Counted from the first letter of the stretch, positions 1 to 9,579 are shown. The stretch: 56,247 nucleotides of DNA from Flavobacteriales bacterium (GCA_018402015.1 JAGYJL010000010.1:1-56247), one strand, 5' to 3'. Program-made: numbers and translations. Notes: generated from the letters alone by a model not told the origin.

Positions 1-2049
1 CTTTTCTTCGGCTGCCTTACGCTCGGCTTCTTGCTTAGCAAAGAATTTATCGATGTCTGCCAACCGATTTTCAACCACGTTGGTATTGGGCTGAAGCTCT
101 TTCGCTTCTATATACTTTTCCTTTGCAGATTCATATTTCTTAGCTTCGAAAAGACCATCAGCTTCGGCTAATATGGAATTAAAAGCAGCCTCTTTTTCCG
201 CTGCTTCTTTCTCCAATTGTGCTTTTTCCGCCAGCAATTTTTCAAGATCGAGAATTTTAGCACGTGGTAGTTCCTGATCAGGTTTTATCTCCGCAGCTGC
301 TTTGTATGCCTCAATAGCTTGATCGTACTTCCCCTTTGAATCGAGATTGTCGGCCTTGGCCATAGCTTCTGTAAACAATTTATTGGCTGCTGCTTCTTGC
401 CTTTCTTCTTCTTCTAGCTCCGCAATCAACTTATTAAGGTCTTCAATTCGCTTTTGCGCTGCTTGGTTATCAACATTAAGATCAAGAGCCTCGGTGTATT
501 TCGCCTTGGCTTGATCCAGTTTCATTGCTGTTTGTAAGGAACCTCCTGCGCTTATCAGTTCGGTGAAGGTCTTCTGCTTAGCAGCTGATTCTGCTTCTTG
601 CTTCTGTTTTTCGGCAGCCAAACGATCCACTTCAGCGAGTTTATTCAACGCAACCTCATCGTTAGCAATAATTTTAAGCGCTTCTGAATAACTGTTTCTG
701 GCTGCCTCCAGGTCTTTATCTCTAATTGACTGGTCTCCTTTTGCAATTAGTGTATTGTATTGTTGTTGTTTCTCCTGCGCCTCTCGTCTTTCTTTGTCAA
801 GTTTGGCCAGCAGTTCATCAATAGCAGTAATTCTATTCTGCGGTTCTGTTTGATCAGGTTTAAGATTAGCGGCTTCTGCGTACAGTTCCTTGGCTTTGCC
901 ATAGTCTGCAATTCCTTCTGCCTTTTTGCCATCAGCAAGAAGCTGTACGTATTTCTCTTCTTGCTTTCGCTTTTCTTCTTCGGCTTTTGCTTTAGCAACA
1001 ATTAGGGCGTTCAGTTCCTTGATACGCTTATTTGGAAGATCTGAATCTGGTTTGATATCAGCAGCAGTTTCGAAGAGGTTGATAGCGGCCTCGTACTTTT
1101 CTTTGCTTGCAAGCTCTTCTGCCTGTGCCACAAATTGGTTGTACTGCTGGTCTGCTTGTGCACGTTTCTCGGCCTCAGCTTTTGCAAGAGCCATGCTGCT
1201 TTCCACTTCAGCGATCTTTGCTCCAATTTCATTTCGTTCTGGAAAAATGCGTTTTGCTTCTTCCAACTTGGCTTTGGCCATCTCGTAAGAATTCTCCTTG
1301 GCCAGATCTGCTGCTTCCTTAACCAGCGTTGCATAATTGTCCTCCTTGGCTTTCTCCTCTGCTTTTGCTTTGGCCTTTTCCTCTTCCGCTAGTCGTTTTG
1401 CCTCTGCTTCAGCAGCTAGTCGCTTCTGTTCTTCTGCTTCCTGTTTAGCTTTTTCAGCCGCAGCCATTTCTTTGGCCTGTTGCTTTGCCAATTGCTCGGC
1501 TTCCTTGCGTTTTTTCTCTTCTTCAAGGAACTTATCCTCGTTCAGTTTTTCCAGTTCTTTGAATACCTCTTCTTCCTGTTTCTGGAATTCCATGGTATAA
1601 TCAAGGTCGTAATCGAACTCGTTGAACTTTCTACTGAATTGAACCTTGGCTACCGGATTGGCGAAAATGGCCTTATTGAGACCTGATTGATCTTGAAATA
1701 ATTCCACAATAAAATCGAAATCCCAAACCATTGATAATTCGGCTGGAATTGAAGTATTGAACTCAATCTTTTTGGTGACGAAACCAGGTTTACTGATCTC
1801 CATCAAGTAGACATGATCTGGGTCAAAAAAGAATTCGAACTTGCCTCCAGTTGATGTAGTGAAGGACTTATCCACTGATCCGTCTTTGAGCAACGCGATC
1901 TTCGTTCCATCCAATCCTTTACGGCCCTCTTTAACCGAACCTGTTATTTGTAAACCGCGGTCTTGGGCTGAAGCAGTATATGAAACGCTCACCAGACACA
2001 GCACCCAAAAAGACACCAATGCCAGATTCACCAATCTTCTCAAAATCAT
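1..2049 (-). CDS. Secreted coiled-coil/TPR-like repeat protein with N-terminal carboxypeptidase-regulatory-like domain (3' end cut by window edge)
   Basis: The minus-strand frame is open from ATG at 2049 to base 1, giving 683 codons with no stop, so the C-terminus lies outside the window. Residues 1-28 form a signal peptide ending at SYTASAQ. Residues about 32-100 read like a carboxypeptidase-regulatory-like beta-sandwich (ITGSVKEGRKGLDGTKIALL, later GGKFEF). From about residue 150 the protein is an Ala/Glu/Lys-rich coiled coil, then about six degenerate units of 65-75 residues, each with a K-Y-x-x-A pattern, a phrase like LKPD or IKPD and an RI-x-x-(I/L) stretch, alternating TPR-like helix pairs with charged linkers. 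I do not recognise the family. A periplasmic or outer-membrane scaffold role is inference. The many plus-strand ORFs here are antisense shadows of the low-complexity code. Confidence 0.85.
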   Translation of the reverse strand, partial: MILRRLVNLALVSFWVLCLVSVSYTASAQDRGLQITGSVKEGRKGLDGTKIALLKDGSVDKSFTTSTGGKFEFFFDPDHVYLMEISKPGFVTKKIEFNTSIPAELSMVWDFDFIVELFQDQSGLNKAIFANPVAKVQFSRKFNEFDYDLDYTMEFQKQEEEVFKELEKLNEDKFLEEEKKRKEAEQLAKQQAKEMAAAEKAKQEAEEQKRLAAEAEAKRLAEEEKAKAKAEEKAKEDNYATLVKEAADLAKENSYEMAKAKLEEAKRIFPERNEIGAKIAEVESSMALAKAEAEKRAQADQQYNQFVAQAEELASKEKYEAAINLFETAADIKPDSDLPNKRIKELNALIVAKAKAEEEKRKQEEKYVQLLADGKKAEGIADYGKAKELYAEAANLKPDQTEPQNRITAIDELLAKLDKERREAQEKQQQYNTLIAKGDQSIRDKDLEAARNSYSEALKIIANDEVALNKLAEVDRLAAEKQKQEAESAAKQKTFTELISAGGSLQTAMKLDQAKAKYTEALDLNVDNQAAQKRIEDLNKLIAELEEEERQEAAANKLFTEAMAKADNLDSKGKYDQAIEAYKAAAEIKPDQELPRAKILDLEKLLAEKAQLEKEAAEKEAAFNSILAEADGLFEAKKYESAKEKYIEAKELQPNTNVVENRLADIDKFFAKQEAERKAAEEK

Positions 2050-2134
2050 CTGTTGCACAATTTAGCGCTTAACTTATGTCTTACAGCAATCTCAACTTTT
2101 TGTTTCAATTTTATCGAACTTAAGTGTGTACAAA

Positions 2135-3292
2135 ATGAGTACTGACGAAAAGCATCCCCCCCCTCATATCAGCTATTGGGAACTGCAACAGTTTCTCCAT
2201 TACGCTGACGTTCTTATTGTTGGTAGTGGAATTGTTGGTCTATCTACTGCCATTCACCACAAAAAACTCAATCCGAAATCGAAAGTAACGGTTGTAGAAC
2301 GGGGGATACTCCCTTCTGGGGCAAGCACAAAAAACGCTGGATTTGCTTGTTTCGGTAGCGTGAGCGAGATATTGGCCGATCTGAAACACTCCACGGAGGA
2401 TGAGGTTTTTTCTCTCGTTGCTAAACGTGTTGAAGGTTTACGATCCTTGCGTAATCTTTTAGGTGATTCGGCCATTGGTTATAACGCATGTGGCGGATAT
2501 GAGATCTTCAGACAAGAAGATGCTGAACTCTTTGAAAAATGTCTTGGCATTCTACCAGAATTCAACAACCGATTGAAGGATGATCTGAACCTTGACACAA
2601 CCTACTCCTTGGTAAACGACAAAATCAAATTGTTAGGTTTTGAGGGAGTTGATCATCTCTTACTAAACAAGTATGAAGGAAGTGTTGACACGGGAAAAAT
2701 GATGGATGCCATGTTAAAGATGGCAGCTGCTTTGGGTATCCGAATTCTGAACGGAATGGCCGTTTCCTCTTGGACAGAAAATAACGATTGGGTGGATGTG
2801 AATTTCGACAATGGATTGACCATTAAAACGGGGAAAGTCCACTTTGCAACCAACGGGTTTGCGAAACAATTAATGCCAGAACTTGACGTACAACCCGCGA
2901 GGGCTCAAGTACTGGTTACAAGCGAAATTCCAAAGCTATCCGTGAGAGGCACATTTCATTTAAATGAGGGATTCTACTATTTCAGAAATGTTGGAAATCG
3001 GATTCTATTAGGCGGAGGAAGGAACTTGGATTTCCGTGGAGAAGAAACAACTGATCTAACGACTACTGATCTGATTCAGAATCGTTTAGAGCAGTTTCTA
3101 GCAGAGATCATTCTTCCGAAAACGGCTTTTTCCATTGAACACCGGTGGGCTGGTGTAATGGGAGTTGGTGAGAAAAAGAAAGCCATCGTAAAACAATTGT
3201 CAGATCGCGTTTCCTGCAGCGTTCGGCTTGGCGGCATGGGTGTTGCCATTGGAACATTAATAGGTAAAGAAGCTGCAGAGATGTTGAGCTAA
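2135..3292 (+). CDS. FAD-dependent oxidoreductase, DAO family (glycine/D-amino-acid oxidase type)
   Basis: The N-terminal region has the Rossmann dinucleotide-binding motif VGSGIVGLSTAIHH with a following acidic VVERG at the end of beta-2, and the C-terminus has the conserved RLGGMGVAIGTLIGKEAA FAD-contact segment. The length (385 aa) fits single-domain DAO enzymes, which oxidise amino acids or secondary amines with FAD. Substrate cannot be told from sequence; glycine oxidase-like or gamma-glutamylputrescine oxidase-like are the nearest guesses. I start at ATG 2135 (MSTDEKH); an in-frame GTG at 2126 adds three residues. Codons 7-10 contain a run of eight C (2156-2163), a possible slippage site. 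No signal peptide, so probably cytoplasmic. The gene diverges from the coiled-coil gene on the left. Confidence 0.85.
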   Translation: MSTDEKHPPPHISYWELQQFLHYADVLIVGSGIVGLSTAIHHKKLNPKSKVTVVERGILPSGASTKNAGFACFGSVSEILADLKHSTEDEVFSLVAKRVEGLRSLRNLLGDSAIGYNACGGYEIFRQEDAELFEKCLGILPEFNNRLKDDLNLDTTYSLVNDKIKLLGFEGVDHLLLNKYEGSVDTGKMMDAMLKMAAALGIRILNGMAVSSWTENNDWVDVNFDNGLTIKTGKVHFATNGFAKQLMPELDVQPARAQVLVTSEIPKLSVRGTFHLNEGFYYFRNVGNRILLGGGRNLDFRGEETTDLTTTDLIQNRLEQFLAEIILPKTAFSIEHRWAGVMGVGEKKKAIVKQLSDRVSCSVRLGGMGVAIGTLIGKEAAEMLS

Positions 3293-3327
3293 AAAAAGCA
3301 GAGAGTGATCTTGACGATCACTCTCCG
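3293..3327 (-). terminator. Rho-independent terminator of the serine protease gene
   Basis: A perfect 10-bp stem (GAGAGTGATC at 3301-3310 with GATCACTCTC at 3316-3325, loop of 5) is followed on the minus strand by seven T (the A-run 3291-3298 on the plus strand). It lies between convergent genes and directly abuts the stop of the oxidoreductase. Confidence 0.8.
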
Positions 3328-3366
3328 CTTGACAAATACTACAGCGTCTATTTAGTTCTGTTCAAA

Positions 3367-6180
3367 TCATTGAACAACAACTCTTGAGTTCCAAACCCCG
3401 TTTTCGGTTGATGCCTTCACGAAATAAAGACCAGCATTGAATTGGCTGAGATCGACATTCAAAGTCGTTTGTCCTTGAAAACTTTGAGCATGAACCAACT
3501 TTCCTTGTGTATCGAACACTGCAAGATTGCCAGAAGCCGCGTTCATGTTCAGAACAGTAAACATTCCATTGTTAGGGTTAGGGAATAGATTGAACTGGCC
3601 GGAAATATCTTGGATACCCGTAACTACAAGAGGGCATATTACCGGGAAAATTCCTAGATCGAAATCACCATCATTTTGGTTATTCCAAGCTGAGTTCATG
3701 GAATGCCACTCACCATCAGACCACTTTTCCCAAGCTAAGTCAGCTCCATTCGCATCGCCATCTGTATTGGATACAATTCCTATTTCATCGTTATTTCCGA
3801 ACGAAGAAAAATCGAGTCCTATTGCGTAACCAGAAGTTACCGTTACTGGTGCATTGAAATCAAATCTGGTTAAGAAACTTGATGTATCTACCCTTGAAAG
3901 TTGTTTAGTGGCAGATGCTAGAACAGTTCCGGGAGCACTGTTGGTTGCTCCGCTTACATTAGTGCCTGAACCATTAAGTTGATAAAGATTGGCAGTTACG
4001 GAAGCGCCAGCGTCCGTCTTGCCTGCCACCCAAACAACAATACCTGAAATTTGCGAAGGCTGATTTGGAGCACTGAATTGCTGCGCTTTGGCTAGATCTC
4101 CGAAACTATTGGTACCTGCAATGTATCCGCCTCCACTGTTCGGGTAAAGGGCAAAACCACTGGCATTAGATTCAAACGGATCGTATACAATCGCACAATC
4201 ATTCGTAGTCGGTACGCAGAACTGTGTCGTCTCGCTAGCAGCAAACTCAGCTCCTGTAACAATGGAGATTCCGTCCGCATCGCCTAAGGAATAAGACCCT
4301 TCACCGAATCCACAGCAAATGCCATCTCCTTCACTATCGTTGATCACAAAGGTGTAGCACGAACCAGACTGAACACAGATCTCTTCAACAATTTGCTCAA
4401 CGGTACCAGTAGTATATGGTCCGCCACTTGCTACGGTTCCACCCCCATTATTGGTTACAGACCAAGTTGTCTCTGCCCCATAATTATCCGTGTTAATGAT
4501 CAGGGTAACAAAACTATCTGCATTACTCGAAGAGAATGTTACAGAAGCGGTGTTGTTGGTATTGTTTTCATCGTTCTGATTATTCGGATTACTTAACGTG
4601 ACCGTAAGTGTGTTTGAACCGTTATTCAAATTCAAACTAGGAAGAGTGAATAAGGTAGTAGCGTTACTGGCCAAAGAACCGGTCCAAGTTGTTGAACCAT
4701 TTGTGCCATTCAAATTGTAACTCACCGTAATGCTCGTGAGCGTAACAGAACCGTTGTTTCGGATAGTAATTGAAGGAGCAACAGAGCTTTCGCAAACCTG
4801 TGCTCCATTTGATGGTTGATTAATGGAGCTAAGCTGTGCATCATAACTTATGGTCGATGCATACGGATCAAAACCATCGACAGTACTTGTACCTGTACTT
4901 TGCGGATCCAGCCAATCTCTTAGTCTTGAGGAAGAACTTGGACCGTTCCAAGAAGTCGAAAACTTCCCGTACCAATCTGAACCACCGGTATTTGAGCAGG
5001 ATGCACTTCCGCCATACAGTTGACCTGTTATACGTTTGTTCTGATCAAACAAAGGCGAACCTGATGAACCCGGTTCGGTAGTTCCTTGTTCCCAAGCGCC
5101 AATTCTCCAACAATCGGCACCGGAGTACGTTGATGTTGTTGTTGCGTTATTGTCTCTACTTATCTTCTTCACATCTCCAGATGGATGATGAATGCCTGTG
5201 CTTTGAGAAGCTGCCGTGTTGATATTGGACCAACCGGCATAGAAAACACCGTAACTCTCGGGTGGCATGTTATCCCATTCTAGCAAAGACATATCGGAAC
5301 CAGCATTGCTTGCGCGCTGAGTAGCGCCACTTAAAGATCCATAATTCTGAGAGACATTCGCACCTCCGCACGAGGTTACCTCATAGTTGAATCCTACAGA
5401 CCAATTACCAACATTACCGCCACAGTGATTTGCCGTTAGAAAATATGGCGTTCCAGATTGAGGGACATCTGCTACCATAGCACCGGTGCAAAAACCGCTT
5501 CCACCGCTAATCAGAATACCAACGGAACGAATCTGATCTTCCCATCCGTTTCCAAGTGGGCATTCAACATCAATATTACAACTACCGCTGCCGCCACCAC
5601 GGTCATCATTCTTATACCAACCAAGAATATCTCGGTATCCGTGTACAATTTCTTTCAATTCCATTGAGCCCTGTCCAATTACTTCCAACGGCTCGTAATA
5701 CTCCAGAACAGCTTGATCACCTTTTAACAGAAACGTTCCGAACCAGCCATCTTCTCTGTTATTAAAGGAGGTGAACGCACCAGTTACATGACCAGACTCC
5801 ATATTGTAAATGAACAGCTTACCTCCTTCTGGAATGTGGAAATTTTCGAAGATGAAGTTCAATGAGAACGCATTCTGAGACATGATTCCCAGTCTCCAAA
5901 TTCTATCTCCGCTGGGAAGTGTTTCCCATTGACCTGAGTTCTCCAGATTCATGGACACAAAATGTTTCTCACCAAATCTATACGGTCCAACTTTATTCGG
6001 GTAGTTGATCTCATCTTCAGCCAGCAACGTTTCAACATCAACATCAGGCATCCTTTCAAACAATACGGCACCAAGCTGATCGGAATATCGAAAACTGATA
6101 GGTTTTCCGCCTTGGCCTATCTGAGCGCAGCCAAATTGAGCAGCCATGAGTAGAATGGAAAGAAGTAGTAGTTTTTTCAT
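3367..6180 (-). CDS. Secreted trypsin-like (lysyl-endopeptidase-type) serine protease with CARDB and T9SS sorting domains
   Basis: A 937-aa protein with signal peptide (residues 1-19, ending FGCAQ). The chymotrypsin-fold catalytic domain covers about 195-430: His in LTANHCGG (H252), Asp in GSDMSLLEWD (D296) and Ser in EPGSSGSPLFD (S373), with many cysteines. The GSSGSP form of the serine motif is typical of lysyl-endopeptidase (Achromobacter protease I) relatives. A CARDB-like beta domain follows (about 445-555), then a module with NYGAETTW and DSEGDGICC (about 560-650), a jellyroll-like segment, and a C-terminal T9SS type-A sorting domain (LFPNPNNGMFTV ... GLYFVK). It should be exported by Sec, then by T9SS, and act outside the cell. 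It is transcribed away from an M43 protease gene sharing its middle modules. Cleavage specificity is inferred from family only. Confidence 0.93.
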   Translation of the reverse strand: MKKLLLLSILLMAAQFGCAQIGQGGKPISFRYSDQLGAVLFERMPDVDVETLLAEDEINYPNKVGPYRFGEKHFVSMNLENSGQWETLPSGDRIWRLGIMSQNAFSLNFIFENFHIPEGGKLFIYNMESGHVTGAFTSFNNREDGWFGTFLLKGDQAVLEYYEPLEVIGQGSMELKEIVHGYRDILGWYKNDDRGGGSGSCNIDVECPLGNGWEDQIRSVGILISGGSGFCTGAMVADVPQSGTPYFLTANHCGGNVGNWSVGFNYEVTSCGGANVSQNYGSLSGATQRASNAGSDMSLLEWDNMPPESYGVFYAGWSNINTAASQSTGIHHPSGDVKKISRDNNATTTSTYSGADCWRIGAWEQGTTEPGSSGSPLFDQNKRITGQLYGGSASCSNTGGSDWYGKFSTSWNGPSSSSRLRDWLDPQSTGTSTVDGFDPYASTISYDAQLSSINQPSNGAQVCESSVAPSITIRNNGSVTLTSITVSYNLNGTNGSTTWTGSLASNATTLFTLPSLNLNNGSNTLTVTLSNPNNQNDENNTNNTASVTFSSSNADSFVTLIINTDNYGAETTWSVTNNGGGTVASGGPYTTGTVEQIVEEICVQSGSCYTFVINDSEGDGICCGFGEGSYSLGDADGISIVTGAEFAASETTQFCVPTTNDCAIVYDPFESNASGFALYPNSGGGYIAGTNSFGDLAKAQQFSAPNQPSQISGIVVWVAGKTDAGASVTANLYQLNGSGTNVSGATNSAPGTVLASATKQLSRVDTSSFLTRFDFNAPVTVTSGYAIGLDFSSFGNNDEIGIVSNTDGDANGADLAWEKWSDGEWHSMNSAWNNQNDGDFDLGIFPVICPLVVTGIQDISGQFNLFPNPNNGMFTVLNMNAASGNLAVFDTQGKLVHAQSFQGQTTLNVDLSQFNAGLYFVKASTENGVWNSRVVVQ

Positions 6181-6490
6181 ACTTAAAGTTATTTGGAGTC
6201 CTAGTAGCTTAGAAAATCGATTACCGAATTAAATGAATTGGAACTTTTAGCGTTTCTGCGAAAGAAAAACTCAAAACAATGGGTATGGTTCATTCGAACC
6301 GTCAGTTTTCCGACCAATTTCAATTGTTATTCCAAAACAGTAGCTCCGATCGGCAATTCTTCAAAACCTAGAAGTGATCACAAATCAAGTTGAGGTTAAC
6401 TGTGCGACAATTGTTAAAGCTTAAGCCTCATACTAAATGATAACACCTGTGATTTTTTCGTTTGTTTGTCGCGATTTTAAACAAACAACT
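6181..6490. other. Divergent intergenic region between two secreted protease genes
   Basis: About 310 bp that must hold the promoters of both the serine protease (leftward) and the metalloprotease (rightward). It is AT-rich. I see no convincing TAnnTTTG element, no RNA gene and no long inverted repeat. Any short ORF here has no recognisable product. Confidence 0.5.
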
Positions 6491-9212
6491 ATGCTCAAAA
6501 AACTACCATTTCTATTCTCGTTGCTGTTTGCTGCAGCTTTTTCTGTTTCAGCTCAGAACATTGAGTTGTTTCAGAATACAACAGCTAAGCCGTTTACTGC
6601 GCTATCGAAAGCACAATTAAGCGCGGCTAACGGAGAGATACTTCAGTCTGAAAGTACTGGCGATATGCGCTCAGCATTCGTACAGAAGCCTATGGAAGTG
6701 ATCCGCAATACCGAGAAGGTGGGCAAGCTGGCAGCCCAAGAGCAAAACCAGAATGATAATAGCAGAGGGGAATCTGGCGAGCGCTACCACCGGTATACCA
6801 TTCCCGTGTTCCCACGTTATTCACAAAGGAGAGACTGTTGGCTCGGGGAACGGGAACCAATATTTCTACTGCACAGATAACCACAGTGCCATTGACGCAA
6901 TGAACCGGGATTACAGAAGAACAAAGTGTGACGGAGTATTGCACAAGGTGCGGACCGATACAGAAATACAATTCTGCTTGGCGGGAGTCGATCCAAATGG
7001 TAACTCTCACCGGGCACACAGAGTTAACGGTACAAGTGTGAGTGGAAAGACCAGCAAATGGTATTACAAGCTCTAATGAAGCTTAGCGTGAAGGCCCTTA
7101 TAGCCGTTGGATAACTGGGATATTACATGAACGTTTGGACTGTATCAGAAATTGAGAACAACGGTGCAGATGCCTCCCAATCACAAACAACTTCTTTGGA
7201 GGAACTTTGGGTTACGCCTATCTACCTACAAAACTTGTAACCTTCAACAATGCGAATTTGGATGGAATTGTGATTCTGAATCTTTGCGTTGGAAACGACC
7301 CGAATGGTTCGAACGGATACAGACTCTGGTTTCCTACCAGAACCAACAGAGCCTTTAATGCATGAGGCAGGGGTACTTCTTAGGTCTGAACCATCCATTC
7401 AGTGATTCTAACCCATTTACTTGCTCAAACGGAGATGGCATTGGGTAGATACTCCCAAATGCAAAGCAAGTTAACCTTGAACAGCTGCACAACTAACGGT
7501 GCCCGTACTGACAAATGATTGAAAACTACATGGACTACACACTCCAGAACAGTACCAGAATCGATTTACGCTGGACAGAATACTGTGATGTGGTCTGTTA
7601 GCTGGCGCGAGAAATGCATTGGTGAACACAAACAACTGTGTAGCTACTGTGAGTAATAATTATGATGCTGGTGTGTCTCAAATAAACACCCCAAACGGAG
7701 CTCTATGCAGCACACAACATTCACTCCATCAGTAACGTTGAATAACTATGAAGTACAACACTTACCTCTGCTCAGATCCAATACTTGCTGGATGCTCTAA
7801 GCAGCAACTACTTTCAACTGGTCAGGTGAACTGAAGGTTTCTCCACCGCAAGTACACCAGGTTCCCCGATCCGTAACTACTACAGCAGGCGTACCGCACA
7901 TTCACTGCAATGAACCGCTGCTGCAACACTGAACGGAGTAACGTAACAAGATGCAAAGTAATAATCAACAACTTCAAATTTCACCATTGGTTCAGGCGGC
8001 ACTGGAATTACTTTTACTCTAGAGTTAGACTGCTGTGAGAGGAAACAATCGTGGGAAATCAGAAATGCTTCCAACCGGTTGTAGCTTCTGGCGGTCCTTA
8101 CACAAATAACCTTCCTAAAGCGCGGGAACACAAGTTGAAACCGTTTTTGTCTGCCAGCTGGATGTTACGATTTCACCATTCTGGATAGTGAAGGAGATGG
8201 AATGTTTGGCGCTCAATGGTCGAATTGTGATGTGAATGGTGATTATACCATTAGAGACGAGAACAATAATGTGCTCATTCAAATGCTGGCAGCAAATGCG
8301 GCATTTGACAACTCCGAAACACAGAACTTCTGCGTGGGTGGCGGTAGTAATCCGGGAGGCACAACTTGCGAGAACCTGTCAGAATTCTTTGGGCAAGGAT
8401 TCTACATCAATCCTATTGATGAACCGAACTTCGATGCTCAAATAATTGACAACGATCAAGCAGCTATTTTTAGCGGTTTGGCAAATGCAGGATACAGTTC
8501 AAACTGGATGCTTGGCTTCTATAACGAAGTTGCTCCAGGCGACACCAATTGGTTCATAGGATCTACATCGTATCACGCCAACAACACGATTGCAGCAGAC
8601 AATTGGTTAACCTTTGGTCCTGTAACCATGCTAGATGATGATGGTGAGCTGCGCTGGAAGCACCGCATGAGTGATAATGATTACAGAGATGGCTACGAAG
8701 TGCTTGTTGGAACGAGCGGAGTTGACGTAGCCGATTTTGCAAATGCAACCACGCTATATAGCGTTGCAGATAACGCAGCCTCTACCGATGGCGATACTGT
8801 TTGGACGCAACTTTCTGTTCCACTTCCTGCTGGTACTTATGCTAATCAAAGCCTGTACTTCGCTTTTCATCACAATGCCTTAGACATGTTCCTACTGTTC
8901 TTGGATGAAATTGAAGTTGAAGGTTGTACTTCGGTCACGGTAGGACAAAATGAAGTAGACGAATTGGAAATGAATGTGTATCCAAATCCGTCAAACGGAA
9001 ACTTTACGTTCACTTACAGAATGGATTCCTCTGAAAAACTCAGTTTCGAAATGCTTAATGCCGTAGGACAAGTTGTTTGGAACGGTACTTCAGATGCAGC
9101 CAGTTCTGGCAGAAGAGTGATTGAAACAGCGGGTATGGCTCCAGGCGTTTACACACTTGTTGTAAGCGGTAATAGTTATTCAACTTCTAGGCGCTTGATT
9201 ATCACGAAATAA
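6491..9212 (+). CDS. Secreted M43-family (pappalysin/cytophagalysin) metalloprotease with T9SS sorting domain, interrupted by many frameshifts
   Basis: The start at 6491 gives a clear signal peptide (MLKKLPFLFSLLFAAAFSVS then AQ). From about 6740 to 8190 no frame stays open, but hopping frames recovers an M43 protease in the right order: VFHVIHKGETVGSG (near 6800), ID-AMNRDYRRT (6890), DTEIQFCLAGVDPNG (6955), MNVWTVSEIENNGAD (7127), HEAG-x-LGLNHPFSDSNPF (zinc motif near 7362), then IENYMDYT-PEQYQNRF (7520). A CARDB-like domain and the NYG-ETTW / DSEGDGM module follow, shared with the neighbouring serine protease. From 8190 the frame is open and ends in a T9SS type-A domain (VYPNPSNGNFTFTYR ... 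GVYTLVVSG). About 907 residues in total. Because thrS elsewhere in the window shows the same damage, I read the breaks as sequence errors, though a real pseudogene is not excluded. Confidence 0.8.
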
Positions 9213-9228
9213 TAAGACTAGAGTATTC

Positions 9229-9268
9229 AAAGGCCGCGAGAACTTAGTTGTTCTAGCGGCCTTTTTTA
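9229..9268 (+). terminator. Rho-independent terminator after the metalloprotease gene
   Basis: GGCCGC (9232-9237) pairs with GCGGCC (9256-9261), with further weak pairing in the loop (AGAAC with GTTCT), and is followed by a T-run at 9262-9267. It lies 20 bp after the stop at 9212. Confidence 0.75.
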
Positions 9269-9285
9269 TGACCACTAGAATAACA

Positions 9286-9317
9286 TTGAGTTGAACGCTC
9301 CATTTTTACTAAGTTTG
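9286..9317 (+). promoter_or_regulatory. Bacteroidota-type promoter upstream of bTHX
   Basis: TAAGTTTG at 9310-9317 matches the Bacteroidota -7 consensus TAnnTTTG. A TTG at 9286-9288 (21-bp spacing) or at 9291-9293 (16 bp) could be the -33 element. The ATG lies 31 bp downstream of the -7 box. Confidence 0.55.
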
Positions 9318-9348
9318 TCGCCAACGCAAACCAAAAATTCTAAAGATT

Positions 9349-9579
9349 ATGGGAAAAGGCGATATTAAATCAAGGAAAGGCAAAATTGCCAGAGGATCTT
9401 ACGGTGTAAGAAGACAAAGGCCCTCAACTCCAGGCTACGTAGTACCTGTAAAGCCAGCTGCAAAAAAAGCCGTAGCTAAGGAAGAGGTAGAAGAAAAGAC
9501 CCCTGTAAAGAAAGCTGCAGCCAAAAAACCTGCTGCGAAAAAAGCACCTGCAAAGAAAAAAGCAGCAGCTAAAAAATAA
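9349..9579 (+). CDS. 30S ribosomal protein bTHX with histone-H1-like Lys/Ala tail
   Basis: Residues 1-26 (MGKGDIKSRKGKIARGSYG and following VRRQRP) match the small-subunit protein THX, a short basic peptide that in Thermus sits in a cavity at the head of the 30S subunit. The usual protein is about 26-45 residues; here it is 76 because of a C-terminal tail (about residues 36-76) of PAAKK/APAKK repeats like the tails of histone H1-like bacterial proteins. The tail may bind rRNA or DNA, which is inference. The gene is monocistronic, with its own promoter and terminator. Confidence 0.88.
   Translation: MGKGDIKSRKGKIARGSYGVRRQRPSTPGYVVPVKPAAKKAVAKEEVEEKTPVKKAAAKKPAAKKAPAKKKAAAKK

Noticed and set aside
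747-1686. Overlapping plus- and minus-strand ORFs rich in Ser/Phe/Leu or Lys/Arg
   Set aside because: They are antisense or off-frame shadows of the Ala/Glu/Lys-rich coiled-coil gene that runs open on the minus strand from 2049 to 1.
6690-8131. Short ORFs (60-110 aa) on both strands inside the metalloprotease gene
   Set aside because: They arise from frame hopping; the M43 signature runs through them on the plus strand, and the products match nothing by themselves.
6491-9212. Calling the metalloprotease a true pseudogene
   Set aside because: The same kind of damage hits essential thrS and ignores gene borders elsewhere, so assembly error is the simpler reading; a real pseudogene is not fully excluded.
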